Below, in pieces: positions 1 to 7,847 of a DNA stretch of 64,000 bases. The notes beneath the pieces were generated by a model, which worked only from the letters and a program-made list of their open reading frames with translations, searched no databases and was not told where the DNA came from. Both the position numbers and the translations under genes were made by a program. The stretch is from Paraburkholderia sejongensis (lineage in GTDB: Bacteria; Pseudomonadota; Gammaproteobacteria; Burkholderiales; Burkholderiaceae), in assembly GCF_020880815.1 (NCBI RefSeq), contig NZ_JAJITD010000016.1:1-64000 (forward strand), in the 5' to 3' direction. Every line of letters starts with the position of its first letter. The first letter of the stretch is position 1.

Positions 1-146
1 ACAGGGGGTTCATGTCGGCCCAGCTCCTGTGCAATCTGGTCTCGGGCGGCGAGAACCGGCATTACATCATCCCGGCCAAATCCAATATGCGGTGCGAGGT
101 CGTGAGCGGGCGCGACGGTGACCTGTTTGCCGGCACGCCGATCTAG
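1..146 (+). pseudogene. IS4-like transposase remnant (partial)
   Basis: An open frame enters from the window edge (frame starting at base 3) and stops with TAG at 144-146. The translation contains HYIIPAKSN followed by a CEVVSG stretch. This resembles the 'RHWLIPAKSNTRWEV' region in the middle of IS4-family transposases. The frame stops soon after this block, where an intact transposase would continue towards its catalytic glutamate, so it is read as a decayed fragment. The upstream part lies outside the window, and no inverted repeat was found. The family call rests on one short block. Confidence 0.45.
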
Positions 147-554
147 AAGCCGTCCGGTCTTCCCACTGCGCGCGTGACGATCGGTTTCCAGTTGACTGCT
201 CACGTCTGAAATCCGCAATTGGCCCGCGTCAACGCAGTGCGTTTCCCGACATCGTGAAACGAGACGACGACAACTCCGCTACAAATGCCCTAAAGCAGAC
301 TCCATGCCGTAATCCCACCGACCTATCCAGGTGAGCAGGGTGCCAACCGGAGCCAGAATTTGCATGCGCAAAATTTTCCGGGTGGCATAACATTCTTATC
401 AACATGAAGTCGCTTTAAACGACCGTATAAAAAAGTAAAAGAAAAACCCAGCGAGGCAATGCGCAGCGAGTGCTTCCAGATCTGCCGAAGCCTCGCTTTG
501 CAGATAGAAGATTTACACGAATATTTACTTGAAGCCAATGACGGGGTGAATGTA
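147..554. other. Intergenic stretch, AT-rich in its second half
   Basis: No convincing gene is seen here. From about 360 to 450 the base composition is clearly more AT-rich than the rest of the window (runs such as ataaaaaagtaaaagaaaaa). With the transposase remnant, this suggests acquired DNA. An upstream in-frame ATG at 459, preceded by GAGG, could extend the following small gene by 32 residues, but that extension has no counterpart in its paralogue. Confidence 0.4.
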
Positions 555-755
555 ATGGCTATCCAAGCGATTAGTAAATTTATTCTGGACCCTGATGGGG
601 CTTTCGTTGCCAGAGGCGCGAACGCGTCCATAGAGCAAAATGGCACCCCGCGTCTATCCGCGACGACGGGCGAAATCCTCCTCGCTCAACACGCGATGGT
701 CGACCCAGCACAGCCAGGCGCGCCGGACGGAAGCCTGAGCCTCATTTTTCCGTAA
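555..755 (+). CDS. Truncated paralogue of the small protein at 1013-1342
   Basis: This encodes 66 residues from the ATG at 555. It aligns along its whole length with the first 60 or so residues of the next gene: shared features are KF.L...G.FVARG, a central G(E/D)ILL.Q block and VDP....G.PDG. It stops where the paralogue continues with a further 45 residues (the WGTDNEARQ and TGTTLSN part), so it looks like a shortened copy. The start was chosen to match the paralogue; an in-frame ATG at 459 is an alternative. I do not recognise the family. No signal peptide or membrane segment is visible. Confidence 0.5.
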   Translation: MAIQAISKFILDPDGAFVARGANASIEQNGTPRLSATTGEILLAQHAMVDPAQPGAPDGSLSLIFP

Positions 756-941
756 ATTAATTGGTCTCACCCAGCCGCCGCAGCATTCATTTCGATGCTC
801 TGCGCCGGCCTTTGCAGCGACACAACGCATCGTCGAACGTCACGAAAGCCCTAATGTTCATCCCGGATATGGAGGATGAAAGCAGTGGTTTAAATAAGAA
901 AATTTTAAATATTCATCGAATCGATAAAAAGGAAATTAAGT

Positions 942-968
942 TTTCCGGGTATTTATTTGCCCGGGAAA
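942..968. repeat. Inverted repeat in the leader of the 1013 gene
   Basis: TTTCCGGG and CCCGGGAAA flank a 10-nt AT-rich loop, with one bulged base. The repeat sits in a markedly AT-rich stretch (about 880-960), 45 nt upstream of the next start codon. It could be an operator or an mRNA hairpin. It is not followed by a T-run, so it is not a standard terminator. Confidence 0.35.
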
Positions 969-1012
969 TCGCAGTCGCACGTCCACTTCAAATCCATTAA
1001 GGAGCAGATGTC

Positions 1013-1342
1013 ATGGCCATGACAAAAATTGGCAAATTCACTTTGCACAATGGTGGGGGTTTTGTGGCGAGGGGCGAAGTCGCCTATCTCGATGACAACG
1101 GAGAAAAGCATCTGTCGGGCAACGCGGGCGACATTCTGCTGGGCCAGACCAAGGACGTCGATCCGGGCAAGCTGGGCGTGCCGGACGGCACCATCATTTC
1201 GCTCTACGTGTTCGTCGTGTGGGGCACCGACAATGAAGCCAGGCAATCCTTCATTTACCAGAGCGGATCGCCGGTCACCGCCAATTACACGATTACCGGC
1301 ACGACCTTGAGCAATACGCTGGGTCTCATTTCGGTGGAGTGA
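1013..1342 (+). CDS. Small protein of unknown function (109 aa)
   Basis: The ATG at 1013 has GGAG eight bases upstream; a second ATG at 1019 is in the same frame. The protein is glycine- and threonine-rich with alternating hydrophobic residues, suggesting a small beta-rich fold. It has no signal peptide, cysteines or membrane segment. The gene at 555-755 is a shortened paralogue. It lies 105 bp upstream of a FAD-linked sugar-lactone-type oxidase on the same strand and may be co-transcribed with it. I do not recognise the family. Confidence 0.7.
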   Translation: MAMTKIGKFTLHNGGGFVARGEVAYLDDNGEKHLSGNAGDILLGQTKDVDPGKLGVPDGTIISLYVFVVWGTDNEARQSFIYQSGSPVTANYTITGTTLSNTLGLISVE

Positions 1343-1447
1343 CGCGCTTTATCCGCTCGCCGGAGCGAGGCTCCGGCGCCTGCCTCTGGCCAATGCACGA
1401 AGCACAATCCACCGCGCGGACCTTCGCGGCCGCCAAAGAGATAAATC

Positions 1448-2971
1448 ATGACTATTCCGGATGATAGCGGCGACAGCAACGAGAGCCGTTGGACCAATTG
1501 GGCCGGGAACCTCACGTCGGTACCGGACGCGATCGAGCGTCCCGGCAGCGTGGCTGACGTCCAGGCATTGGTGGCACGCTCGCGCGGCAGCACGCTGCGC
1601 ATGATCGGCACCGGGCATTCGTTCAGCCCGCTGGTCGTCAATAACGCAGAGACGCTGGTCGACATGTCGAACTTCGCGAAGGGCCAGCGAAAAGCATGGC
1701 GCTGGCAGGACAAGGGGCTCGACCTCGTGAGCTTTTTGCCTTCCGCGAGTTGGGCCCAGGTGCGCGACGCGCTCACCGCGCCCGATCCGGCCTTGCCGCC
1801 GATGTACCTGTCGTCGACCGGCGCGCTCGCGTCGATCAATGCGACCGGTTTCGTCGCCGCCGGCTGTCACGGCACCGGCTGGCATCAGCGGACGGTTTCC
1901 GACTTTGTTCACGCGATCGAATTCGTCGCCGCCGACGGGAAACTCCATGTGTTTTCCGACGACACCACGCCAAACGAGATGGCAGCCGCGCGCGTGAGCC
2001 TGGGCACCCTCGGCGTGATTACGAAGCTGACGCTGCGGGTCGAGCCGCTGTTTAATCTGCATGACGAAGAGATCGTCACCGCGACCGAAAGTGTGATGGG
2101 CCCGAATCCGCAGGGCACCGGCGGCGAGATCCGGCCGCAGAATCTGCACAAGCTGGTGACCGAAAACGAGTATGTCGAGTTGTTCTGGTTCCCGGGCAGC
2201 GGCTACAACAACGGCCAGATCTGGATCAAGAAGTTCAATCGCACAACTGAGGAGCCGCGCGACATTCCATTGCGTCCGGATGGCTGGATCGACAAGATGG
2301 CCACTGCGGTGATGGAATGGACGTCGACCCATCCGCTGCTGTGGCCGCCGATCCTGTCGACGACGTGGAACACGATCAACGACCGCGCGAAGGCCATCGA
2401 AGCGAAAGGTGGTTTCGTCGCGCCCGCGCCGCGGGTGTTCTTCTACGCGGACCAGGCGTTTCCGATTCTCGATCTGGAGGTGGCGATTCCAATTCCCGCG
2501 ACCGGGCCGGGCACCTGGGACGTCGGCAACGTGGTGCGCGGGTGGTACGCCGCGTTGAACTACGCGTACAAGTTCCAGCGCGACTTTCCGTTGACCACCT
2601 GTCTGCATGCGCGCTTTACGCGTACCAGCGAATCGCTGCTATCGCCGGCATTTTCGACGGCGGCCGAGGACCGGGTGTGCTGGATGGAAATTCTCAGCGC
2701 CTATCCGAAGTCGGAGCCCGATGCGAACAAGCGGGCGCAGGCGATGGCGTCTCATCTGGCGATGATCAATGCGGTGATGGCGGACTGGATCGGCACGCGG
2801 CATGCGCGGCCGCACTGGGCGAAGAACTGGCAATACATCAAACCGCATGTCGACGTGAAGGCGCTTTATCCGCAGCAGAACCTTGCCGCGTTCAATTCGT
2901 TGCGCAGCCGGCTCGATCCGGGCGGGATGTTCGTCAATCACTTCCTCGCGCAGCAGGGACTGTTCTCCTGA
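1448..2971 (+). CDS. FAD-binding oxidoreductase, D-arabinono-1,4-lactone oxidase family
   Basis: 507 aa. The N-terminal half is a PCMH-type FAD-binding domain: a GTGHSF motif near residue 57 and a GCHGTGWH motif near residue 140, where aldonolactone oxidases and alditol oxidases carry their flavin-contacting HGxG. The C-terminal half fits the ALO domain and ends with the usual DPGGMFVN segment. The family oxidises sugar lactones or alditols at C1/C2, usually with O2 as acceptor; the substrate cannot be told from sequence. No signal peptide is visible. The small protein gene at 1013 precedes it on the same strand. Confidence 0.8.
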   Translation: MTIPDDSGDSNESRWTNWAGNLTSVPDAIERPGSVADVQALVARSRGSTLRMIGTGHSFSPLVVNNAETLVDMSNFAKGQRKAWRWQDKGLDLVSFLPSASWAQVRDALTAPDPALPPMYLSSTGALASINATGFVAAGCHGTGWHQRTVSDFVHAIEFVAADGKLHVFSDDTTPNEMAAARVSLGTLGVITKLTLRVEPLFNLHDEEIVTATESVMGPNPQGTGGEIRPQNLHKLVTENEYVELFWFPGSGYNNGQIWIKKFNRTTEEPRDIPLRPDGWIDKMATAVMEWTSTHPLLWPPILSTTWNTINDRAKAIEAKGGFVAPAPRVFFYADQAFPILDLEVAIPIPATGPGTWDVGNVVRGWYAALNYAYKFQRDFPLTTCLHARFTRTSESLLSPAFSTAAEDRVCWMEILSAYPKSEPDANKRAQAMASHLAMINAVMADWIGTRHARPHWAKNWQYIKPHVDVKALYPQQNLAAFNSLRSRLDPGGMFVNHFLAQQGLFS

Positions 2972-3210
2972 GCGGCTATTCGAACGCGGTATCGGAGCAC
3001 CGGGAAGGGCGCGATCCGCGAATCGCTGCCCTCCGTTTTCTATCCCGCGACCAGGCGATCGACGACCGCTGGTTCGCAAAACAGGCAGGAGGACTTGCTT
3101 GCAGTGCAACAGACTCTCATTGCAGACGGACGTTGATTAGCCCAGCCATTAGCGATACCTTTACATCCATCCTGGCGTCGAATGCTGATCAACGAAGGGA
3201 GAACCGTTTC

Positions 3211-3681
3211 GTGAAGAGAGCATGGGTTTTCTCGTGCATCGTCGCCGTAAGCGTGATCGCCGGCGGATGTGGCAAGCAGGGTTCGGGCAACGGGACGGAG
3301 GCCTCGGGCGCGTCCGCGGCCGACGCGCCGGGTTCGGCCGCGTCGGGTGCGAGCGGTCCGATCGCCGCGTCGGGTCCGCAGCCGGCGGGCATGCTGGGTT
3401 CGATCGCGAAGGCGCAGTTGCCGGCGGAAGCGGCCGAAACACTGCGGCTGATCAAGGCGGGCGGGCCGTTCCCGTTCAGCGAGGATGGCGTGATGTTCCG
3501 TAACAGCGCGGGTCTGCTGCCGCAGCATCCGCGTGGCTACTACCGCACCTACACGGTTCGCACGCCCGGCGCGACGGATCGCGGGCTGCGCCGGATCGTT
3601 TGCGGCGGACCGCGCAAACAGATCGGCGACTGTTATTACACCGAGGATTACTACGTCAGCTTCAAGCGCATTTCGGACTGA
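3211..3681 (+). CDS. Lipoprotein-type ribonuclease of the N1/T1 (barnase-like) family
   Basis: 156 aa from a GTG start at 3211 with AAGGGAG upstream. A signal sequence ends in a lipobox (VIAGGC, cysteine near residue 20). A 45-residue Ala/Ser/Gly linker follows, then a C-terminal microbial RNase domain. Its hallmarks are GPFPFSEDG, FRN..GLLP, GYYRTYTV, GLRRIVCGG and YYTEDYYVSF, which carry the catalytic Glu/Arg/His-type positions of the family. It is predicted to act outside the cytoplasm, anchored to a membrane. No barstar-type inhibitor gene lies next to it; the next gene is on the opposite strand. Confidence 0.8.
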   Translation: MKRAWVFSCIVAVSVIAGGCGKQGSGNGTEASGASAADAPGSAASGASGPIAASGPQPAGMLGSIAKAQLPAEAAETLRLIKAGGPFPFSEDGVMFRNSAGLLPQHPRGYYRTYTVRTPGATDRGLRRIVCGGPRKQIGDCYYTEDYYVSFKRISD

Positions 3682-3742
3682 AGAGAGCGGCGAGCGACCT
3701 CATTCACGCGCTGGAATTTTGCTGTCTGCTACCGGCGCGGAT

Positions 3743-4483
3743 CTACATCCGGGCGTCGCCCGCCATCCCCGGAATCGACGCGCTCGCGCCCGCACCCGCG
3801 ACACCCGACCGATGCAAAGCGCTAACCCACTGCGCGACGCGCTCCGGGTCCAACTTCGAGCGCCGCCCATCCGCGCACAACGCAGTTCGGAAACCCGCCA
3901 CGTCCGGTGCCAGCGCACGAATCTGTTGCAACTGAGCCCAGCCGAGCGCGCCGGCAATTCCAACCATCGCGCCGCGCGAACGAGCGAGCCGCAACCAGCG
4001 CGTCAACGACTCGACATCGACATGATCGAACAACGTACTGCCGTCCTTGCCGGCGGTATCGAACATCATCCCGGCAAAGCCGAGCGCGGCGGTATGACTG
4101 ACCAGTTCGTCGTCCATCCCGCCGTCGCACAACAGCACCGGTACGACAGTCGCCGGCAGATTCGCGAGCTGCTCGATACATTTCCGCGCACTCGGCCCAC
4201 GCGCAACGCCGACCTTCACATAATCGACGCCCGCATCGCCGACGTCGATCACGCGCGCGGCGATTTCATCGACCGCATCGGCAGGCACGTCGCCGATCGT
4301 CGCGCTGATCGGCTTGACCGGATAACGCGCGCGCAACTGCCGCGCGATGTCCGCGATTGCAACGCTCGGCAGAGCGCCGAGCGCGCCTTCGTTCGGTTCC
4401 TTCAGGTCGATCAGTTCGGCGCCGGCGCGAGCCGCGTCGAATGCTTCCTCTGCCGAGCGAACGCTCGCGAGCAATGCGGTCAT
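3743..4483 (-). CDS. mfnB: (5-formylfuran-3-yl)methyl phosphate synthase (MfnB)
   Basis: 246 aa, DUF556/MfnB family. In archaea the enzyme condenses two glyceraldehyde-3-phosphates into the furan precursor of methanofuran; in methylotrophic bacteria the homologue serves methylofuran, the carrier for the formyltransferase/hydrolase complex. DLKEPNEGALGA near residue 25 and a second lysine in FDTAGKDGSTLFDH fit the two lysines of the family TIM barrel. The ATG at 4483 has GGAG upstream. It is the last gene of a minus-strand group, 20 bp after the DUF447 gene. Confidence 0.85.
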   Translation of the reverse strand: MTALLASVRSAEEAFDAARAGAELIDLKEPNEGALGALPSVAIADIARQLRARYPVKPISATIGDVPADAVDEIAARVIDVGDAGVDYVKVGVARGPSARKCIEQLANLPATVVPVLLCDGGMDDELVSHTAALGFAGMMFDTAGKDGSTLFDHVDVESLTRWLRLARSRGAMVGIAGALGWAQLQQIRALAPDVAGFRTALCADGRRSKLDPERVAQWVSALHRSGVAGAGASASIPGMAGDARM

Positions 4484-4503
4484 CGAAACTCTCCGGAAGA
4501 AAA

Positions 4504-5106
4504 CTACTCGTGGTGGACGGGAGCGGCAACCTCGCCGCCGGCCGTCGCGAGACTCGCGCGATGGCGCGCGATGGCGGCAAGCAGCCAGTCCCACGCGATG
4601 CGTTCGCGTTCGCCGGCGGTTTTATCGATGGCAATCTGCAGATAAGCGACTTCGCGATCGATCTTGTCGGCCGGCAGCATGAAGAGCCGGCTCACCAGAA
4701 TCGCGCCTTCGACCACCGCCGACTGCGCGCGGTTAAAGCCCGCGAACGGCGCGTGATTTTCGCGGTGCACGTATTTCATCACCAGCACCGGACGCTGCGG
4801 GTCCTCGCGAATCTCGTCGAGTTCGAGTTCGGCGTGCGCGAGCGATTCGGCGAGCCGCACGCTCGCAACGCGGCTCGCGCGCACGGTCGGCCAGTCGGTC
4901 GCGCAGTGCGTGACGCAGCCGGCGAATATCCGCACGTCGGTCGTGAAATTGAGCACCGCCGCCCGCGACGCGAGGATGTTTTCGAGTGTCGTGGACGGAC
5001 GGAAAGGGGCAAGGATGATGCGCTCACCCTCGGAGCGCGCGCCCATCGGCGCGATATGAGGACGGCCATCGCGCGCTGCCGTGGTGACGATCGTTTCGTG
5101 GATCAT
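4504..5106 (-). CDS. DUF447 family flavin-reductase-like protein
   Basis: 200 aa from the ATG at 5106. It begins MIHETIVTT, the typical start of archaeal and methylotroph DUF447 proteins, which have a split-barrel FMN-binding fold. The family recurs in H4MPT/methanofuran gene clusters and its biochemical role is unproven. A GTG at 5133 would extend it by nine residues but has no better ribosome-binding site. It is followed 20 bp on by mfnB, which supports a cofactor-biosynthesis role. Confidence 0.75.
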   Translation of the reverse strand: MIHETIVTTAARDGRPHIAPMGARSEGERIILAPFRPSTTLENILASRAAVLNFTTDVRIFAGCVTHCATDWPTVRASRVASVRLAESLAHAELELDEIREDPQRPVLVMKYVHRENHAPFAGFNRAQSAVVEGAILVSRLFMLPADKIDREVAYLQIAIDKTAGERERIAWDWLLAAIARHRASLATAGGEVAAPVHHE

Positions 5107-5177
5107 GGTTGGGAACGCGTGTCCCGACAGCACGGCAAGGCCGGCCGTTCAGCTAGGGTCAAACAGGATCCGCAAAG

Positions 5178-5196
5178 GGGCCGCGGCGTGCGGCCC
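5178..5196 (-). other. Hairpin between pqqA and the DUF447 gene
   Basis: A perfect 7-bp stem, GGGCCGC/GCGGCCC, with a 5-nt loop starts 11 nt after the pqqA stop codon on the minus strand. No T-run follows, so it looks more like an mRNA-stabilising or attenuating structure than a terminator. Such a structure would let the tiny pqqA message outnumber the downstream message. Confidence 0.35.
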
Positions 5197-5206
5197 GCTT
5201 ACGGGC

Positions 5207-5281
5207 TTAACGCGTAGCGACATACATCACGATTTCAAACCCGAGGCGTACGTCGGTGTAGCTCGGAGTTGTCCATTGCAT
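5207..5281 (-). CDS. pqqA: PQQ precursor peptide PqqA
   Basis: 24 aa, from an ATG at 5281 with GGAGG about 8 bases upstream. The peptide matches the PqqA pattern: a W..P.YTD start, then RLGFEIVMY, with the Glu and Tyr three residues apart that PqqE/PqqD cross-link to make pyrroloquinoline quinone, and a basic C-terminus. The product supplies the cofactor of XoxF, encoded 21 kb away. No pqqB, C, D or E lies in this window, so this is a detached precursor gene. A sigma54-like promoter motif lies 79 nt upstream. It is divergent from cbbL. Confidence 0.9.
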   Translation of the reverse strand: MQWTTPSYTDVRLGFEIVMYVATR

Positions 5282-5359
5282 ACGTGCTTCCTCCATGAGT
5301 TGAAACGGCGTTGCGCCGCCGCGCCGGCAAGACGCCGACATCGACGGCAGGCCGCTACA

Positions 5360-5375
5360 CGCAAGCTCCATGCCC
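5360..5375 (-). promoter_or_regulatory. Candidate sigma54 promoter of pqqA
   Basis: The minus strand reads GGGCAT-GGAGC-TTGCG. GG and GC are exactly 10 nt apart, as -24/-12 promoters require, and TTGC matches the -12 consensus. Nearly the same sequence lies upstream of xoxF and fae. It is 79 nt from the pqqA start codon, leaving a leader of about 65 nt. Confidence 0.5.
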
Positions 5376-5506
5376 ACGTGTGCCAGCCGACCGGGTCCGC
5401 GCGGTTGCAGCGCATCGGCTCGCAATACAGTGCTTGCCGAATTACGCCGCCGTGCAAAAAACCCACGGCTTGCGGTGCGACCGCTGCCGCGCGGTGTGGC
5501 GAAAAC

Positions 5507-5521
5507 GAAGCAAAGTGTGTC
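5507..5521. promoter_or_regulatory. Possible activator site upstream of pqqA (degenerate dyad)
   Basis: GAAGCA-AAG-TGTGTC: one arm is identical to, and the other matches 4 of 6 bases of, the GACACA-N3-TGTGTC dyad found upstream of xoxF. It lies about 130 bp upstream of the pqqA sigma54-like motif, nearly the spacing seen at xoxF. It may be a chance match. Confidence 0.3.
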
Positions 5522-5759
5522 ATCGGCCCGCCGGCGCAGCCGGTTGGGTCATCACGCAGTGCTCGCATCGCTCACCGGCACATTCTGCTCCGATTCCCTC
5601 GCAAGTGCCGAAACAGGCCATCACGATGTGCAAGCGATAACCGATCGCTTAACTCTGCCAAATAAAATCGTGAATTCCGCTTCGTGACGTCCGTGCCTAC
5701 AGTGCAACTCAAGCGCTTCGTTCTTCCGGCAGTGCGCTTGCCACTTTCGAGGACACGTC

Positions 5760-7259
5760 ATGAACGATTTCAGTCAACCGGTGATCCGGCCGGAACACCA
5801 GCAGCGTGATGCGGGCAATCCGCGCGAGCGTTATGCGGCGGGAGTGATGAAGTACCGCGAGATGGGTTACTGGCAACCGGACTACGAGCCGAAGGAAACC
5901 GACGTGATCGCGCTGTTCCGGATTACGCCGCAACCCGGCGTCGAGCCCGAGGAAGCGGCGGCGGCGGTGGCCGGCGAATCGTCGACCGCGACCTGGACGG
6001 TGGTGTGGACCGACCGCCTCACTGCTTGCGACATGTATCGCGCGAAAGCGTACCGGGTCGAACCGGTGCCGGTGTCGAGCGCCGGCGAACCGCAGTACTT
6101 CGCGTACATCGCTTACGAGCTCGATCTGTTCGAAGAAGGATCGGTCGCGAACCTGACCGCGTCGATCATCGGCAACGTGTTCGGCTTCAAACCGCTGAAG
6201 GCGTTGCGGCTCGAAGACATGCGCATTCCGGTGGCCTACCTGAAGACTTTTCAGGGGCCGCCGACCGGCATCGTGGTCGAGCGCGAACGGCTCGACAAGT
6301 ATGGCCGGCCGCTGCTCGGCGCGACCGTCAAGCCGAAGCTCGGTCTGTCGGGCAAGAACTACGGGCGCGTGGTGTACGAAGGTCTGCGCGGCGGGCTCGA
6401 CTTCCTGAAAGACGACGAGAACATCAACTCGCAGGCGTTCATGCATTGGCGCGACCGCTTCCTGTTCGCGATGGACGCGGTGAACCGCGCGCAGGCGGAG
6501 ACCGGCGAAGTCAAAGGGCACTACATGAACGTGACGGCCGCGACGATGGAAGACATCTACGAGCGCGCCGAATTCGCGAAGGAACTGGGCTCGTGCATCG
6601 TGATGATCGACCTCGTGATCGGTTGGACCGCGATCCAGTCGATGTCGCGCTGGGCCCGCAAGAACGACATGATCCTGCATCTGCATCGCGCCGGGCACGG
6701 CACCTATACGCGCCAGCGCAATCACGGCATCTCGTTTCGCGTGATCGCCAAATGGCTGCGAATGGCGGGCGTCGATCACGCGCATGCGGGCACCGCGGTC
6801 GGCAAGCTCGAAGGCGATCCGTTGTCGGTGCAGGGCTACTACAACGTGTGCCGCGACGCGCGCAACGAGGTCGATCTGTCGCGCGGGCTGTTCTTCGATC
6901 AGCCGTGGGCCGGCTTGCGCAAGGTGATGCCGGTGGCGTCGGGCGGGATTCACGCGGGGCAGATGCATCAGCTGCTCGATCTGTTCGGCGACGACGCGAT
7001 CCTGCAGTTCGGCGGCGGCACGATCGGCCATCCGGGCGGCATCCAGGCGGGGGCGACCGCGAACCGCGTCGCGCTCGAAGCGATGGTGAAGGCGCGCAAC
7101 GAGGGCCGCGACATCGCGAACGAAGGGCCCGACGTGCTCGAAGCCGCCGCGCGCTGGTGCACGCCGCTGAAGCAGGCGCTCGATACGTGGCGCGACGTGA
7201 CGTTCAACTACGCGTCGACCGACACGCCGGATTTTGCCGCCACGCCGACCGCGGCCTGA
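5760..7259 (+). CDS. cbbL: RuBisCO large subunit, form IC
   Basis: 499 aa. It carboxylates ribulose-1,5-bisphosphate. The active-site lysines are in place: KPKLGLSGKNYGR (Lys191/193), the carbamylated lysine in GGLDFLKDDEN (Lys217), and loop 6 GTAVGKLEGD (Lys349). Length, the RYAAGVMKYREMGYW start and the following cbbS and cbbX mark it as red-type form IC. The ATG is preceded by GAGGA. It is the first gene of cbbLSXFPAE, all on the plus strand with short gaps. Expression is probably under CbbR, encoded 25 kb away. Confidence 0.97.
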   Translation: MNDFSQPVIRPEHQQRDAGNPRERYAAGVMKYREMGYWQPDYEPKETDVIALFRITPQPGVEPEEAAAAVAGESSTATWTVVWTDRLTACDMYRAKAYRVEPVPVSSAGEPQYFAYIAYELDLFEEGSVANLTASIIGNVFGFKPLKALRLEDMRIPVAYLKTFQGPPTGIVVERERLDKYGRPLLGATVKPKLGLSGKNYGRVVYEGLRGGLDFLKDDENINSQAFMHWRDRFLFAMDAVNRAQAETGEVKGHYMNVTAATMEDIYERAEFAKELGSCIVMIDLVIGWTAIQSMSRWARKNDMILHLHRAGHGTYTRQRNHGISFRVIAKWLRMAGVDHAHAGTAVGKLEGDPLSVQGYYNVCRDARNEVDLSRGLFFDQPWAGLRKVMPVASGGIHAGQMHQLLDLFGDDAILQFGGGTIGHPGGIQAGATANRVALEAMVKARNEGRDIANEGPDVLEAAARWCTPLKQALDTWRDVTFNYASTDTPDFAATPTAA

Positions 7260-7282
7260 GTGCGGCCTGAGTGCGGCCTGAG
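7251..7282 (+). repeat. 11-bp tandem triplication over the cbbL stop
   Basis: The unit GCGGCCTGAGT occurs at 7251 and 7262, with a third copy at 7273 lacking its last base. The cbbL TGA is inside the first copy. Later copies lie after the stop and do not change the protein. It looks like recent replication slippage. Confidence 0.8.
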
Positions 7283-7318
7283 CGCCGCCTATCGCGACAT
7301 CCATCAACGAGGTGAGTC

Positions 7319-7747
7319 ATGCGAATTACCCAGGGAACGTTCTCCTTTCTGCCCGAGTTGAGCGACGAGGAAATCAGCCTGCAGATCGACTATGCGTTGC
7401 GCCAGGGCTGGGCCTGCTCGGTCGAATTCACCGACGATCCGCATCCGCGCAACACCTACTGGGAAATGTGGGGGCTGCCGATGTTCGATCTGCGCGACCC
7501 GGCCGGCGTGATGCAGGAGGTCAAGGCCTGCCGCGAAGCACGCCCGCGGCACTACATCAAGGTCAACGCATTCGATTCGGTGCGCACCTTCGAGACGATG
7601 CGGCTGTCGTTCATCGTGCACCGGCCCGAAGTGGAGCCGGGCTTCCGGCTCGAACGCCAGGACGCGCCGGGACGTACGCAGCGCTACAGCATCGCCGGTT
7701 ATGCGCTCGACCGGCCGGCGGGCGAGCGCTACGGGTCCGCAAATTGA
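7319..7747 (+). CDS. cbbS: RuBisCO small subunit, form IC
   Basis: 142 aa. It starts MRITQGTFSFLPELSDEEI, the conserved opening of red-type small subunits, and carries the FTDDPHPRNTYWEMWG block. The C-terminal extension beyond about 110 residues is usual for form IC. It assembles with CbbL into L8S8. It lies 59 bp after cbbL, with GAGGTGAG just ahead of the ATG. Confidence 0.97.
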   Translation: MRITQGTFSFLPELSDEEISLQIDYALRQGWACSVEFTDDPHPRNTYWEMWGLPMFDLRDPAGVMQEVKACREARPRHYIKVNAFDSVRTFETMRLSFIVHRPEVEPGFRLERQDAPGRTQRYSIAGYALDRPAGERYGSAN

Positions 7748-7847
7748 GCGTCGCCAGGCGGGCGTCGCGACCAATTCGCCATCAGGCGATTCGCGCGCGC
7801 CGCGCGAGCTGTGGCCGCGCGCCGCGCGCGAATCGCAAGGAGGAGCA

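Larger units (their letters stand above)
5282..5759. promoter_or_regulatory. Divergent pqqA / cbbL control region
   Basis: This 478-bp region has no gene. It holds the pqqA sigma54-like motif (5360-5375) and its possible upstream activator site (5507-5521). Nearer cbbL, TAA-N8-TTA at 5638-5651 fits the loose TNA-N7/8-TNA pattern of CbbR sites and is followed by the AT-rich stretch aaataaaat. CbbR control of cbbL is expected from the family; the exact site is an inference. The usual divergent cbbR is not here: it lies at 30954. Confidence 0.45.

Noticed and set aside
761..1000. A 79-codon ORF between the two paralogous small genes
   Set aside because: No ribosome-binding site, composition changes along it, and it runs through the AT-rich hairpin region; no similarity to its neighbours.
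5178..5196. Rho-independent terminator after pqqA
   Set aside because: The stem is perfect but short and no T-run follows; kept only as a hairpin.
5727..5742. Sigma54-like match CGGCAG-TGCGC-TTGCC just upstream of cbbL
   Set aside because: Transcription would start about 7 nt before the ATG, past the ribosome-binding site, so it cannot drive normal cbbL expression; CbbR with sigma70 is expected.
5709..7307. A 532-codon open frame antisense to cbbL
   Set aside because: It is a GC-rich shadow of cbbL codons, rich in Arg/His/Ala with no motif and no ribosome-binding site; the same occurs opposite most genes here.
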